Positions 25,268 through 37,357 of a stretch of 64,000 nucleotides of DNA are shown piece by piece. Position numbers and translations under genes: made by a program. Numbering within the stretch: position 1 is the first letter of the stretch; each line of letters starts with the position of its first letter. The notes under the pieces were generated by a model that worked only from the letters and a program-made list of their open reading frames with translations, ran no database searches and had not been told where the DNA came from. Source of the DNA: Fulvia fulva (lineage: Eukaryota > Ascomycota > Dothideomycetes > Mycosphaerellales > Mycosphaerellaceae). Location of the stretch: positions 1,798,001 through 1,862,000 of the forward strand of contig NC_063022.1 of assembly GCF_020509005.1 (NCBI RefSeq), read 5' to 3'.

Positions 25268-28200
25268 CTCCTACTTAGGCTATATAGTCTCCTATAATCC
25301 CTTTACGTAAGCTAGAGCTACCTTATAAAGTTTTAGAACTACTAGCTATTAAGGGGCTTTATTAACCTATTAGTAGCTATGTCCTTTATATAGTAGTAAT
25401 CTACTACAATCTTCTTCTACTACTAGAGATTTCTAATATAGTTATATACAACATTAATATGCTTTGACCTCTTATATATATAGGCATCTTTAATAAGTGT
25501 TAAAGCGGCTTAGTTATTACCTATAAGCTTAACTAGCCTTAGCTCGTTAATAGTGCCCTTACTTACCCTTATACTCGGCTAGAAAGAGCTCTTTCCCACT
25601 AGTTCTAGGCACCCTATTTCCCTAAGGACAGTAGCAAGAAATTGTAACTACTTTACGGCTACGTTTATAGCTATAAACTTAGCTTCTATTATTAATATTA
25701 TAATAGACTTCTACTTCCTACTTATCTAGGACATAGGTGATCTATAAAGGAACTATACGTATCCTAGAATTGAGACTCTATCTACTTTGTCTATAGCGTA
25801 GTCAGAGTCCGAGTATCCCTAGAGATTGCCCCCTCCCTTTCTATATATAAGACCTAGGTCTAGGTACGACCGTAGGTATCGGGAGAGCTTCTTTAAAGCC
25901 TTTATATACTACTACGAGGAATCAGTAACATATAAGCTAATTCTTCTAAGGGGGAATGCTAAGTCTGGCCTTGCCATTATCATTAGCTATATCTAGGCAC
26001 TATTATAGCTCTAGTAATCCTGTTTGTTACACCTCTTATCTATAGGAGCCGTAGGTACTAAATGCTCGTAGCTCTCTATAGGTAAGTAGGTTAGCGTAGC
26101 CTTCTCTCTAGCTATGTTCATCTTAGCTAAGTTAGCGTAGACATAGTGTCCTTAATTAAGCTTTAAAGTACCTTAAGACCTATCTCTTATAATCCTTATT
26201 CTAAGGATCTTTGTAGGTTCACTAAGATCTTTAATCTTAAACACTTTTCTAAGCTCAGCCTTAAACTACTAAACATCTAATAGCTTTAGAGCTACAATAG
26301 GTATGTCATCTATATAGGTAAGGACTATGAGGTCTCTATCCGTATAGATAAGTAGGCATAGATCTACCTAGGACTAGGTAAATCTAATCTTCTCTAGCTT
26401 GGTAATATAGAGCTTGTTCCAGTCTCTAGCTACTTACTTAAGCCTATAAAGGCTTTGTAGGACCTTAAACACTATGTTTAGAGGTGCTTTAACTCCTAGG
26501 GGTGGGATTATATAGATGTCTTTAAGAAGGCCACTTTAGGTAAAAGCATTATTCATATCTACTAGGTACATCTCGAGATCTCTCTTATACACTACTACTA
26601 TAAATACTCGGAGAGTATCATGTCTAATAGTAGGTATAAAGGTCTCTTCGAAGTCAACCCTATATTTCTATAAAACCCCTCTTATAACTAGTCTTACCTT
26701 GAACTTCTTAATAGCTCTACTAATTATTCTTTTCACATTAAAGACCTACCTAGAAGTAATTAGATTCGTACCCTTTAGCGGTACAACTACTTCCTAGGCG
26801 TTATTGCTTACTAAGGCAATAAGTTTGTTCTCGATTACCTCTCTCTATATATGTCCCTATTCGGAGTCTCCTACGGCTACCTTATAGGACTTTAGGATTG
26901 GCACTTCCTACTAATAGGCTATAGCCTGCCTAATAGTAGCAAATGTATATTCTTCTACATCGTTTAGAATCTCCTCTACCTAGCTTATTATAGGGTCTAG
27001 ATAGAACATCTAGGCGATAAGAGCCTTATAGTGTTTAGCCTTATACTCTTTAGAGTTATTATCTCCGTCCCCCCTTAACCTCTTATTACCTATAACCTAA
27101 GGTGGCGCTAGGCGTTCGGATAGGTTAAACTAAACGACATCTTCTTTTTCTTTTATTAGAGTACCCTGATCTCTAAACTTCTAGTATTCCCTAATGTCCT
27201 TTAGGGGAGGGGGAAGTTATATAAACAGCGGTTGTTATAGTGTTAATGACTTGGGTAGGTTCTGTATAGATCTATCGTTATCGACCTTTGATAGTATTAA
27301 AACCGCTATATTTTCTCCTAGCCTTCGTAACGGTATCTCTAATAATCCCCTATCGGAAAATTTCGCCCTAAAGGGCTTCCTCCTAATAGGATTACGCTAT
27401 AGCGCTCGACTCGGCTAGTTAGTAAAGGTGATACCAAGATCTATATCTCCTCCCTTCTTATTCTTAAACTAGTCGACGTAACTATACGCTTTTATAGCTT
27501 TTATATCGGGATCCTAGAATAGCTATTGATTTGTAGTGTTTTCTAAGTAGCCTATAAACACGGCTTCTTTCCCTCGGTTTATCAACTTGTCTCTCCTTAA
27601 GCCTTAAGGTTAGGCTCTTAGGTCTATATAGACTATAGCTTTATATCCCTAGACGCGGAAATAGTCGACTGACGGTACTTAGCTAGTAAAGGCTTCTTCT
27701 AGTAAAAGAGTAATACTATTAATAATCGGACTATTAGGCAGTCTGTTTCTGATTATAGTCTATGCTTATAAAGCTTCTAGCTAGAACTTAACTAGTATAC
27801 TAGAGTCTTTAAGTATAGCCCGGACTATATTCTTAGAGGCTTGAATTGACCTTTCTATAGGTCCATTTTGAAGAGAGTTATAGGCATTAGTTGTGTCTAT
27901 CTAAGTGCTAAACTCCTTCTCCTACTCTTTTAGTAAGGCGAGAATTTCCTTTATACTATTACTACGGATCGTAGATAGAAAGCACCTTGACTACCGTTCT
28001 GCCTAGACCTTCTAATCCCGTAGGGCTATAGGAGCGTGGCTTCTAGCCTTTAAAGGGATTACCCACTTCTTCCTAGAGAAGTTGTCTATAATCTCAAGCT
28101 AATATTTTTATCCTAGCCTAGAGACTACGCCCTGAAAAGGCCTATAGATATTAACAGAGATAAGGGCTAGCCTCTGCCCTTTCCTCTCTATAGTAGGTCC

Positions 28201-30336
28201 TTTAAACTTCCTTATATTTATAAGGGAGCAGACCTTGTAGTTCTAGTATTTAGAGGGAATAGGAATAGGATCTTTCTTATTAGTAACTCTATATAGGTTT
28301 CTTAGCAGTCCCTTACTAAGGTGTGTATATCTTCTATACTATAGCTCCTACTGATCTTTGGACTTAGTGTTAGCTATAGCGGTGCCGTTACGTTCTTAAG
28401 AGAGTATACTAGTATACTATAGCTTAAGAATTTCCGAGATCGAGTAGATAAACGGTACTCCTCCTCAAAGTTTATTCTAGACAACGGGTTTACTAGATAA
28501 GGATTTTAGGGTGAAACTAGGTAGTTAGATAGTAAACTATTAGCTAAACTGATTCTACGAAACAAGACTAACTCTAAGGCTAGGAACAAACATAACATTT
28601 TCTAAGACAATTTGCTTTCTAGAAGGACTACCTACTATTACACTTCCTATATATATAGCTTATAGATAGCCACCCCTAACCTTGATCTACTTCCTCTTTT
28701 AAAGAGGCTTTAGTGTCCTAAATAGTAAATCTTAGTTGGTTATATATAATGAAGCACAAGAGTTAAGCAACTACTCGGACGAGGGGTACTTACCTTTAGC
28801 TTCTATAGTAGAATAGGCAACCTCATTAACATCATTATCTTCCGATAGTATCTTAGAGTCTAATACGTCTTCCTAGGTCGTATAGGCCCTTATAGGCTTC
28901 TTACTAGAGGAGGCCTTTGGCTTACGGCTCTCCTTTATCTACTTTATAAGGTCCGTTATTACCTTAAGGACATTACGAAGGTTTAGTAATAATGACCTCC
29001 TACGAGGTAGTAACGGTTGTCTCTTAGTAGGGTAGGTAACCCTAGCTAGTTTGTCCTTATTCCTAATAGTCTACTGAGCTATAGAAAGGTGTAGGCACTT
29101 GCTTATAAAATAGTTACTACCGTAGAGATAGTACGTAAGCTTGCCCTAGAAACCCTTCTTAGCGAACATAGCTATCCCTTAATAAATTATTGATTCTTAC
29201 TTCTCCCTAAGAATTGTAAGAATGTCTTATAGTAAGAGATTTACCTAGGTATTAATTATATCGCGAATTGAGCTAAATAAGTCTAGTAGAGCTACTAAGA
29301 GTTACTAGATCTTTCTGTCCTTAGTCTTAATGTCTTAGAACTAAGGCGAGATTAAAACAGCCCTCCTTATAATTGAGCTAAGCTCCTACTAGGCGTCATC
29401 TATTGACTAGTCCTCTATCATCACGAAATTAGTATATTACTAAAGCAAACTTCTTCTAGTAGCGAGAAGTCTTCTCTTGTATTTAGCTTTAGCCTATTCC
29501 TATAACTCCTTCGTATACCGGATCTCGTATATTATCTCTTAATTATCTATTAACAGACAGATATACATCTTATATAGGGCCGTTGTATTATGCCGTCTGT
29601 ACGATGCCTTCCTTATCGCTTAATCTAAAGGAAGGGATAACTCCGATAATATAGAGGGTGTCGCTATAGATAGGGTTATAGCGAGAATGTCCGTAATAAT
29701 GTCTTCGAGGACCTAGTCAACCCACTTTAATACTAGGTGTATTCTTATTAGCTTGAACTATGTTTCGTAGTTCTCTCTTATTAGAACAGGTACTACTCTC
29801 TTTCTTAAGAACCTAGTCTCGTTCTCTATTTTTTATAAGTTAAGGGATAGGTTAGCTACCCTTAGGTAAAAGGATATATTCGGTCGTACGCGATCGGATC
29901 GAAATAGGATAAACCGAACGCGAGGTTAATAGCGGAGAGGATGGCTATCCGCCGGGAAGAGGAGAAAAGTCGGTCGGTAAGGCTCGTATTAGTACTAAGA
30001 CACTATAGCGGAACTCTCTTAGTAGAGGGGGTTTCTAAGACACTACGGCTCTCTTAGAATAAACAGTTAGTCGATACGAACGCGATGTCGGGAGAGCGAC
30101 TCTTCTTAGTAAGCTCGCCTACTTATCTAAGGTATTAGTATAGGCTCCCTAACTCGGAGTCTAATAGTACCTTACTAGGCTCTTTTACGTCTTATATATA
30201 CCTATAGCACGGCTATAGCTTCCTATATAAGGCGGGTGCGGCTTCTAGTCTGCCTTCCTTTTGTTCTAAAGAGGAATAACTCTAATACGACTTTATCGAG
30301 GGTAAAACACCGAGTTACTAACTCGGGCTTATAACC

Positions 30337-30570
30337 TATTAAATAGGTACGAGTTACGTAGTAGTAGAAGACGGCGGATTACACGAAAGACGAAGAAGGA
30401 CCTAATAGGATAGCGTGTATCTATATATAGTATCGCTAGTGTTAGTATAGGTAGATACTAGGTGTCCGGATATTTACTAGCCTATAGGCTAGTAAACCCT
30501 AGTTACGTAATCTAGTGATATAACACACCTACACCTATATACTTGACCTACGGCCTATATGTTCTTAACA
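30337..30570 (-). repeat. Right (5') LTR of the copia element
   Basis: This 234-bp copy of 25034-25267 ends TTCTTAACA and is followed by target duplication TCGAC. The bases just left of it read GGTTATAAGCCCGAG on the minus strand, which may be the RIP-altered primer site; uncertain. Confidence 0.9.
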
Positions 30571-33500
30571 TCGACTATAACTACTAGTAGAGCCGCTAGA
30601 AGGGCTTAAGCTATTATTATATATTCTTAGAATAGTAGAGATAGAACACAACCCTATTATCGGCCTATACCTTATAATACTAGGGATAGCTAATAGGCAA
30701 TATGTATTTACTTTCCTTAATAATAGTACTAACTCTAAATATATCGACTTCTCCTATACGTAAAAATATAACCTACCTCTAATCAAGCTTAACAACCTAC
30801 TAGCTTTCGGGTTAGTAAATAGATCAATAGCTAAAGAAATAATAGAATACTGTATAAACCTAGAACTTATACTTAGTAACGGTTATATAGAGACAAGAAC
30901 TTTCTAGGTAACTTATCTTAAATACGATATCGTACTCGGAAGGCCCTAGTACGACAAACACTAACTAGGCATCTACTTTGCCTCTAGTATAATAACACTT
31001 AACTCGGAATACTATAAGGAATATTACCTATAGGATAGTAAGCCAGTTTGGGCCTAAAGTGTTAATAATAGAGGACAAGAGCCTATAGTTACTACGTAGA
31101 AGTTCGAGACTATATTACTAGTACGACTACCCTTCCGAGCTACTATAGAGGAAGATAATAAAGGAGATCTAGTATAGACAATGACCTCCGGCACAATTAT
31201 AAAGCCGCGTCCGCGCCTACGTACTTACTCGACATCGCCGTCGACTACGCTACCCGCCGATAAAGTAACTATACCGATACTACCGGATATCGATATCTAG
31301 GAAGTTAGCGCGAAAGCGATCGAGAAGATAGCTAAGCGAAAGGGAGCCAAAGCCTATATAATGTTTATATTCGATAAGAACGAACCTTAGTAACTAGGGG
31401 ATCTACGTATAATAGACCCTCTAATAGCTTATATAATAAGTGCTCGAAATATACGTAATGTCGTACCCTATATACCTAATACCGGCTATGGGATGCTATC
31501 TAATAACAAGACTACTAAGCGGCTAGATATACGTATAGCGGCGTTTGTACTAGTAGCGTAGCGCGTTAGTCCGACACTTTCCGCCTATAAGATATATACG
31601 TAGTCTAATATAGATAGGTTTATAGAGAAGAAGGCGGAAGTTATCGATCTAAAGGATCACCTCCTACCTATCTATTATAACTTTGCGTATTGCTTCTTAA
31701 AGTAAGACGCGAAGGAGCTTCTACCTCACCGGCTAGGTATAGATTACGAGATCAAGCTTAAACCTAGCGCGACTCCTCTATTTAGTAGACTATACCGTAT
31801 ATTAAACTAAGAAGATAAGATCATTGCCTATTAGGTTAACGAACAGCTTGCCTAGAAGGGTATACGCCGTTACTAAGGTAGAGTAGATGCCTCTTTACTA
31901 GTCCTTATCGTTAAGAAACCCGGTAGAGGCCTACGAGTATATATCGACTATCGTAGTATAAACAAACATACTATTAAGTCAAGATATCCAATTCCCCTTA
32001 TAAAGGATACCCTTAACCGTATCGTAGGAAGGAAGTACTCTACTAAACTCGATATTATCGTAGCCTTTAATCGTATACGGATTACTAAAGGCTTAGAATA
32101 GCTAATAGCTTTTACTACAAGATATAGGTAGTTTAAATGCCTTATAATACCGTTTAGTCTATATAGCGCCCTAGTGACGTTTTAGTCTTATATTAACGAT
32201 ACCCTAAGGGAGTTCTTAGATAACTTCGCCTCGGTATACCTCGACGACATCTTAATATTTAGTGATACCTTAGAAGAATATATTGAATATATAAAGAAGG
32301 TGCTCTAGAAATACGGCGAGGCCGGCCTATAACTCGATATCACTAAGTACGAGTTTTATACCTAATCTACTAAGTACTTAGGTCTTATTATTAGTAAGGA
32401 CGGAGTCTTAATAGATCCGGCTAAGGTATAAGCGATACGAGAATAGGGCATACTAGCTAATATTAAAGATATCCTTACGTTTAATAGCTTCTCTAGCTTT
32501 TATCGGCGCTTTATTAAGGGCTATAGTAAGATATTACTACCTATAGTAAAGCTAACTAAGAAAGACACACCTTAGTAGTAGACCGAAGAGTGTTAAAAGG
32601 CCTTCGATAGGCTAAAGTAAGCGTTTACCGACGTAGAAGATACTATCCTTATAATATTCGTTCTAGGGCGTAGAACCGTCCTTAAAACAGATACTAGCGA
32701 CTTTGTTACTACGGCGGTACTGTCTTAATACGGTAAGGACAACATCTTAAGACCTATCGTATACTTGTCTAAGAAAATAAGCCCGTAAGAATATAATTAC
32801 GACATCTATAATAAGGAGCTACTTACTATTATCAAAGCTTTCGAAGAATAGAGACCTAAGCTTATAGTAGGTAACATCGATCAAGAATCCGACTTCAAGA
32901 ACCTATAAGACCCGAGCGGCCGCCCTATACTTGTATATAGCGACTATAAGAACCTCGAGTACTTTATAAGTTCGAAATAGCTAAATCGTTAATAAGCGAG
33001 ATAGGCCGAGTTCCTATTACAATTCTTCTTTAAGATCGTATATAGACTAGGCGTATAAGGGGCAAAGCTAGATAGTCTTATATAACGCTCTTAGGATATA
33101 ATTCTATAAGACAAGTCCGACTCGAGGTATACTTAATAGGACCGGATCCTACTAAAACTAGAGCACTTCCTTTTAGTCTCTACGAGCACGATTCTCCGAC
33201 TATCTTCCTTAGAAGTAGGAGTAGTCGTAGATAAACAACTAGCTACCGATATTAGTAAGTTATATAAATAAGAAGATACGATAGAGGCTACGACTTAGCT
33301 AGTAGCCGGTAAGCCCGTTAAGCTCCTTCGTAAGAATAAGATCGACGACAAATATATAATACTAGTCGATAGTATAATCTATATTAAGAATCGATATAGC
33401 GGATATAGCCTTTTTATCCCGCCTATAGACAATGAAGAGAACACTATCTATATATGTATTATTAAAGCCTTCTACGATACGCTAGTAGCGGGACACCTAG

Positions 33501-35052
33501 GGAAGACTACTACGAGTAGATTAGTATTACGGTACTATATATAGCCTCGAATAACTCGTTTTATTAGGTCCTTTATACGCGCCTATTAGACATACCGTAA
33601 TAGCCGTAGTATAAATAAACCTTAATACGGGCTACTTATACCGCTACTAGTTCTATTTAATACTTAGGACGATGTCGTAATAGACTTTATAGTCGATCTA
33701 CCCCTAGCGAGGTGTACGGTAGATAGCTAGATCTACGAGAACGTACTCATAGTTACGGACCGCTTAGAGAAGGAGCGACATTATATTCCTATCCTCGAGA
33801 TAATAGCCGAATATATCGCCTACATCTATATTAAGTATATCTTTTTACGCTACGGCCTACCGAAGACGATTATATTAGACCGCGGGCCTTAGTAGATCTC
33901 CGCCTTTTAGGGGCGGCTCTATAAGCTACTATAGATTAAACGTAAGATCTTAACGGGTTACTATCTAGAGACCGATAGTTAAAGCGAAAATACGAACAAG
34001 ATAGTAGAACAATACTTAGGCGTATTTATTAGCTATATATAGGACGATTAGCTAGATTAGTTACCTCTCGTAGAGTTTACCGCTAACGACTACGTCTCTA
34101 AGACTATAGGAGTAAGCCCGTTTATAGCAAATATCGGTAAGAACCTACGATACGCTAATACTAAACTTAACCTACTATAAGTATTACTACTATATAAGTA
34201 ACGGCTCGACGTATAATCTGCCGACGTATTCGCTCGCCGTATAATTGACCTAAGATATAGACTTCGGGATTTAATAGAAATGGTATAAGTAAGCTAGGTA
34301 GATTATACTAACGATTACCGTACGATTATACTATTATACGAGGTCGGCGATCTAGTCTACCTTAGTACGCGTAACTAGTAAACGAAGCGACTATTAAAGA
34401 AGCTCGACTACCGCTATATAGGGCTATACGCGATTATAGAAGTCCTACCGTACGATACGTATCGTCTAGACCTACTACGCTCCCTTAGTAATCTCTATAA
34501 CGGGTTTTATACTAATCTACTCTAACTAGCCTACGCGCTAGTCCCTAGTTAAGTTTAGCTACCGCCTGCCCCGATCGAAGTAGAGGACGATAATAGCGAT
34601 AAGAGCGCGTAATAGGTGTTAGACGAGGTACTAGACGTTAGGAGCTCGCTACCGCTAGGCCTAGTACCTCGTAGTAGGAGGAAAGAGCGAAGATATAAAT
34701 ACCTAGTACGATAGGTAGGTTATAGTAAGCCTACTTAGGAGCCCGCTAAGGAGTTAATAGATACTATAGCCGCCTCTATCGCGGACTTCTACTATAACTA
34801 TCCTACGAAGGACAGGCTAGCCGGCTTTACGCCGCTACTAGGGTAGATTCCTAATAAGAATATACCCGAAGAGGTCGTAAACGCTTCGTTAATAACTACG
34901 ACTAACCTAGTAACTATAGGAGGGCTACGTAAATTAATTATATACCGGACTAACGAAGGAGACGGATAAGATAGAAGATATAGAGGACGATATAGAATAT
35001 AATATCGCATTCGTAGCGGTAATAATACAAGCTTAAGGGACTAAGCACGATT

Positions 35053-35236
35053 TGAGAGGGGGGGGTAGTATTACGGCCCTAGGCCTAGTAAATAGACAGC
35101 TAGTACGTAGGTTACGTGACCGCGCGTACTAGCGTAACACCTCGGCTTATATATAGCCTCGGCGCACCTCGCGCTCCTCTTTCCTACGTACCTAGCTACT
35201 CTGTATTAATACGACTATAAACCGCTATAAGCGCTA
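35053..35236 (+). repeat. Polypurine tract and presumed 3' LTR of the plus-strand gypsy element
   Basis: A G-rich purine tract ends at 35,067 and the next bases TATTACGGCCC look like a RIP-altered TGTTACGG LTR start. A TATA-like box (CTTATATATAGCC) lies near 35,147. The right end near 35,236 is a guess, because I found no second copy in the window to compare. Confidence 0.5.
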
Positions 35237-35239
35237 GTA

Positions 35240-37357
35240 GAAAAGAGAAGGGCATCTATAAGACTAACGTCTCTACGACTAGTACTTGGAACTATATAAA
35301 GACGAAGTACTATATCAATAGTAACGGTATTATTTAACCGAAAGAGAAGAAGAGGAAGGGCTTAGATCAATATTATAGTAGGTAGTAGATTAATAACGAG
35401 CGTACTATCGAATTTGATAAGGACGAGTTTCTCGTACTACTTTATAGCTAGATTATTGAAGACAATATCCCCTATCGTAAGGTCTCGACAGTACGCTTTA
35501 GATAACTACTTGTCTACCTTTAAGAGCGCTATAAGTCCTATCTACCGTATTAAGTTACTACCGGCTTAATAATCGACAGAATCTACGATAAGATACTAGG
35601 CTATATTACGGAAGAATTGGCCTTATTATTAAGCAAGATTAGCTATAGCTTCGACTTGTAGACTTCGAAGAATAAGCTCGTACTACTTAGGCTCGTTACT
35701 CACTTTATTAAATAGGGACGGTAAAGCTACGAAGATGCTACTCGTATTACTATAATAGCGAGGTCGTTATTCTAGATATAACATCTCCGAGACTATTAGT
35801 GACACGCTTGTCTACTACGGCGTAGAGTATAAGATCGGTTACTTTATTACTAATAACGCTAGTAATAACCCGATAGTAATAGGCTTTATATCTACCGAGT
35901 ACGGACTTAATAAGAAGTAGTACTAGCTTCGCTATACTAGTTATACCTTCAACCTTACTATATAAGCTACGCTCTTTAGTAAGTACGTAGGCGATATTAC
36001 GTAGGGCTTCGAAGACGAGCTTATTACTATTAAATCGGTTAAAGAGGCTAATCTACTACTATAGCGAAAGCGAGGGCCTATCGGTAAGCTTTACTACGTA
36101 CTATATTTTATTAACTCGTCACCTTAGCGCCTAGAGCTATTAGATTAACTATAACTTGACCTTATTACTCTAACGAGGCCGGATAGCGCTTAAGATATAT
36201 ACGGCATTATCTACGCTATCGAGATACGCTAGAATAGCTATGTCGATAGTACCGAGAGAGCCGCGTACCTAATGCTAGCTATCGACGAGTTTATACGCCT
36301 AGAAGTCGATAGCTAGTATAACTACCTACGCCGCTATATAGAGCACGGTATAGAGCCTAGTCGTAAACCTCCTCCGATCGTACGCGATGCCCTTACCGCT
36401 AACGATTAGACTATTATTAAGCGATATATCGAGATCCTTCGGCCGTTAAAGGACGTAACGATAACTCTATAAGGTGATACCGGCGGTAACTTCAGTATAA
36501 TCTAGTAGGTACTACCTACTTTCGCTCGCGTAATATAACACTTCGAAGAGTAGCGAGAGAGGTATCCACTTTAGCCACTACGGCGTGCACTACCGCGGTC
36601 TCGAATAACGGCTAATATAACACTTAAACGAGTGTCGGATAAGGAGCTCGAGCTACCCTTAACCGTAGAGGGTTACTTCTCTATAGCGATTAACCTTGCT
36701 TAGTAGAAGATAAGTAAATACTTCATACGATTAGACGACACGCCTATATACGTAGTAGCAGTCGTATTACACCTAAGAATAAAGTGGCGTTAGCTTGAGT
36801 ATAACGAAAGCGATAGCCGCTTCGGTCCTACTAATACGTAGATTATAGGCCGTAAGAAAGAGGTAACGAAGCTCTAGCTAACCTACAAGCTAGTCACGAT
36901 TAAGAAGAAGCAGCCGTAACAGTCCTTATACCTTGCCGTCGATAAGGGCTTCGTCGAAGATTACGAGAGCGACGAAGATTACGCTTAACGAGGCCTCGAT
37001 AAGATAGAGTAGTACATACGCCTACCGCGGTGCCCTGAAGCTGAGCTTGTTATTACTGATTCACCTATCAAGTATTAGGTTAATAAGATACCGTAATGGC
37101 CTAATCTAGCACGAATGGCGCTCGATATCTACTGCTGCCCTACAATGAGTGATGAGCCGGAGCGACAGTTTAGTTAAGCAGGTAATATTCTTACACCGAA
37201 GCGAAGGCACATAGCAGCAAGCACTATCAACAACCTAATGACCTTGAAAAGCTGGTGCAAGCAAGGGGTGATAACGATTGAGAAAGAGCTGTTCAATAGG
37301 GTGAGAACTCCGGCAACAACACCTCCGACAGCAACACTAGCAACGACGACGATATAG
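35240..37357 (+). mobile_element. hAT-family DNA transposon (transposase pseudogene), mostly RIP-degraded
   Basis: Plus-strand reading through stops gives hAT transposase landmarks: NERTIEFDKDEFLVLL near 35.4 kb, then SKISYSFDLWTSKNKLVLL near 35.64 kb (the conserved SFDLWTS motif), and at 37.10-37.25 kb the C-terminal dimerisation region (MALDIYCCPTMSDEPERQFS, then AGNILTPKRRHIAAS), followed by MTLKSWCKQG and a stop at 37355-37357. RIP stops are dense to about 37.1 kb, while the last ~260 bp have normal CA/TG use. I did not find terminal inverted repeats or an 8-bp target duplication. The N-terminal BED zinc finger is not evident. Confidence 0.8.

Larger units (their letters stand above)
25034..30570 (-). 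mobile_element. Ty1/copia LTR retrotransposon, minus strand, RIP-degraded
   Basis: The 234-bp LTRs lie at 25034-25267 and 30337-30570, with target duplication TCGAC (25029-25033 and 30571-30575). The minus strand shows copia-type order: integrase-side sequence around 28.6-27.6 kb, RT near 26.4-26.25 kb (VDLCLLIYTDRDLIVLTYID, then DIPIV), and the C-terminal RNase H near 25.5-25.3 kb (KDAYIYKRSKHINVVYNYIR, DIATNRLIKPL), resembling copia KHIDVRYHYIR and D.LTKPL. It sits in the same gag-like frame as the neighbouring gypsy insertion, only 193 bp from it. No intact frame remains. Confidence 0.9.
17690..35236 (+). mobile_element. Ty3/gypsy LTR retrotransposon, plus strand, RIP-degraded, host of two nested elements
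   Basis: A coiled-coil/gag-like region at 17.7-18.69 kb (DSNARTYRRSSKKELVYDFE reads across the first insertion) continues at 24.84-25.03 kb and again from 30.58 kb. Pol then follows on the plus strand: a protease remnant near 30.94 kb (YDIVLGRPWYDKH), RT at 31.7-32.5 kb ([38 protein letters not shown]), RNase H near 32.69-32.85 kb (TDTSDFVTTAVL, YNYDIYNKELLTIIKAFE) and integrase at 33.5-34.2 kb (GHLGKTTTSRL, VIDFIVDLPLA, YGLPKTIILDRG). A purine tract (AGAGGGGGGGGTAG) ends at 35,067, before a presumed 3' LTR. I could not find the 5' LTR. Confidence 0.8.

Noticed and set aside
27194..27418. 74-codon plus-strand frame in the copia element
   Set aside because: Antisense to the copia pol remnant and without homology I can see.
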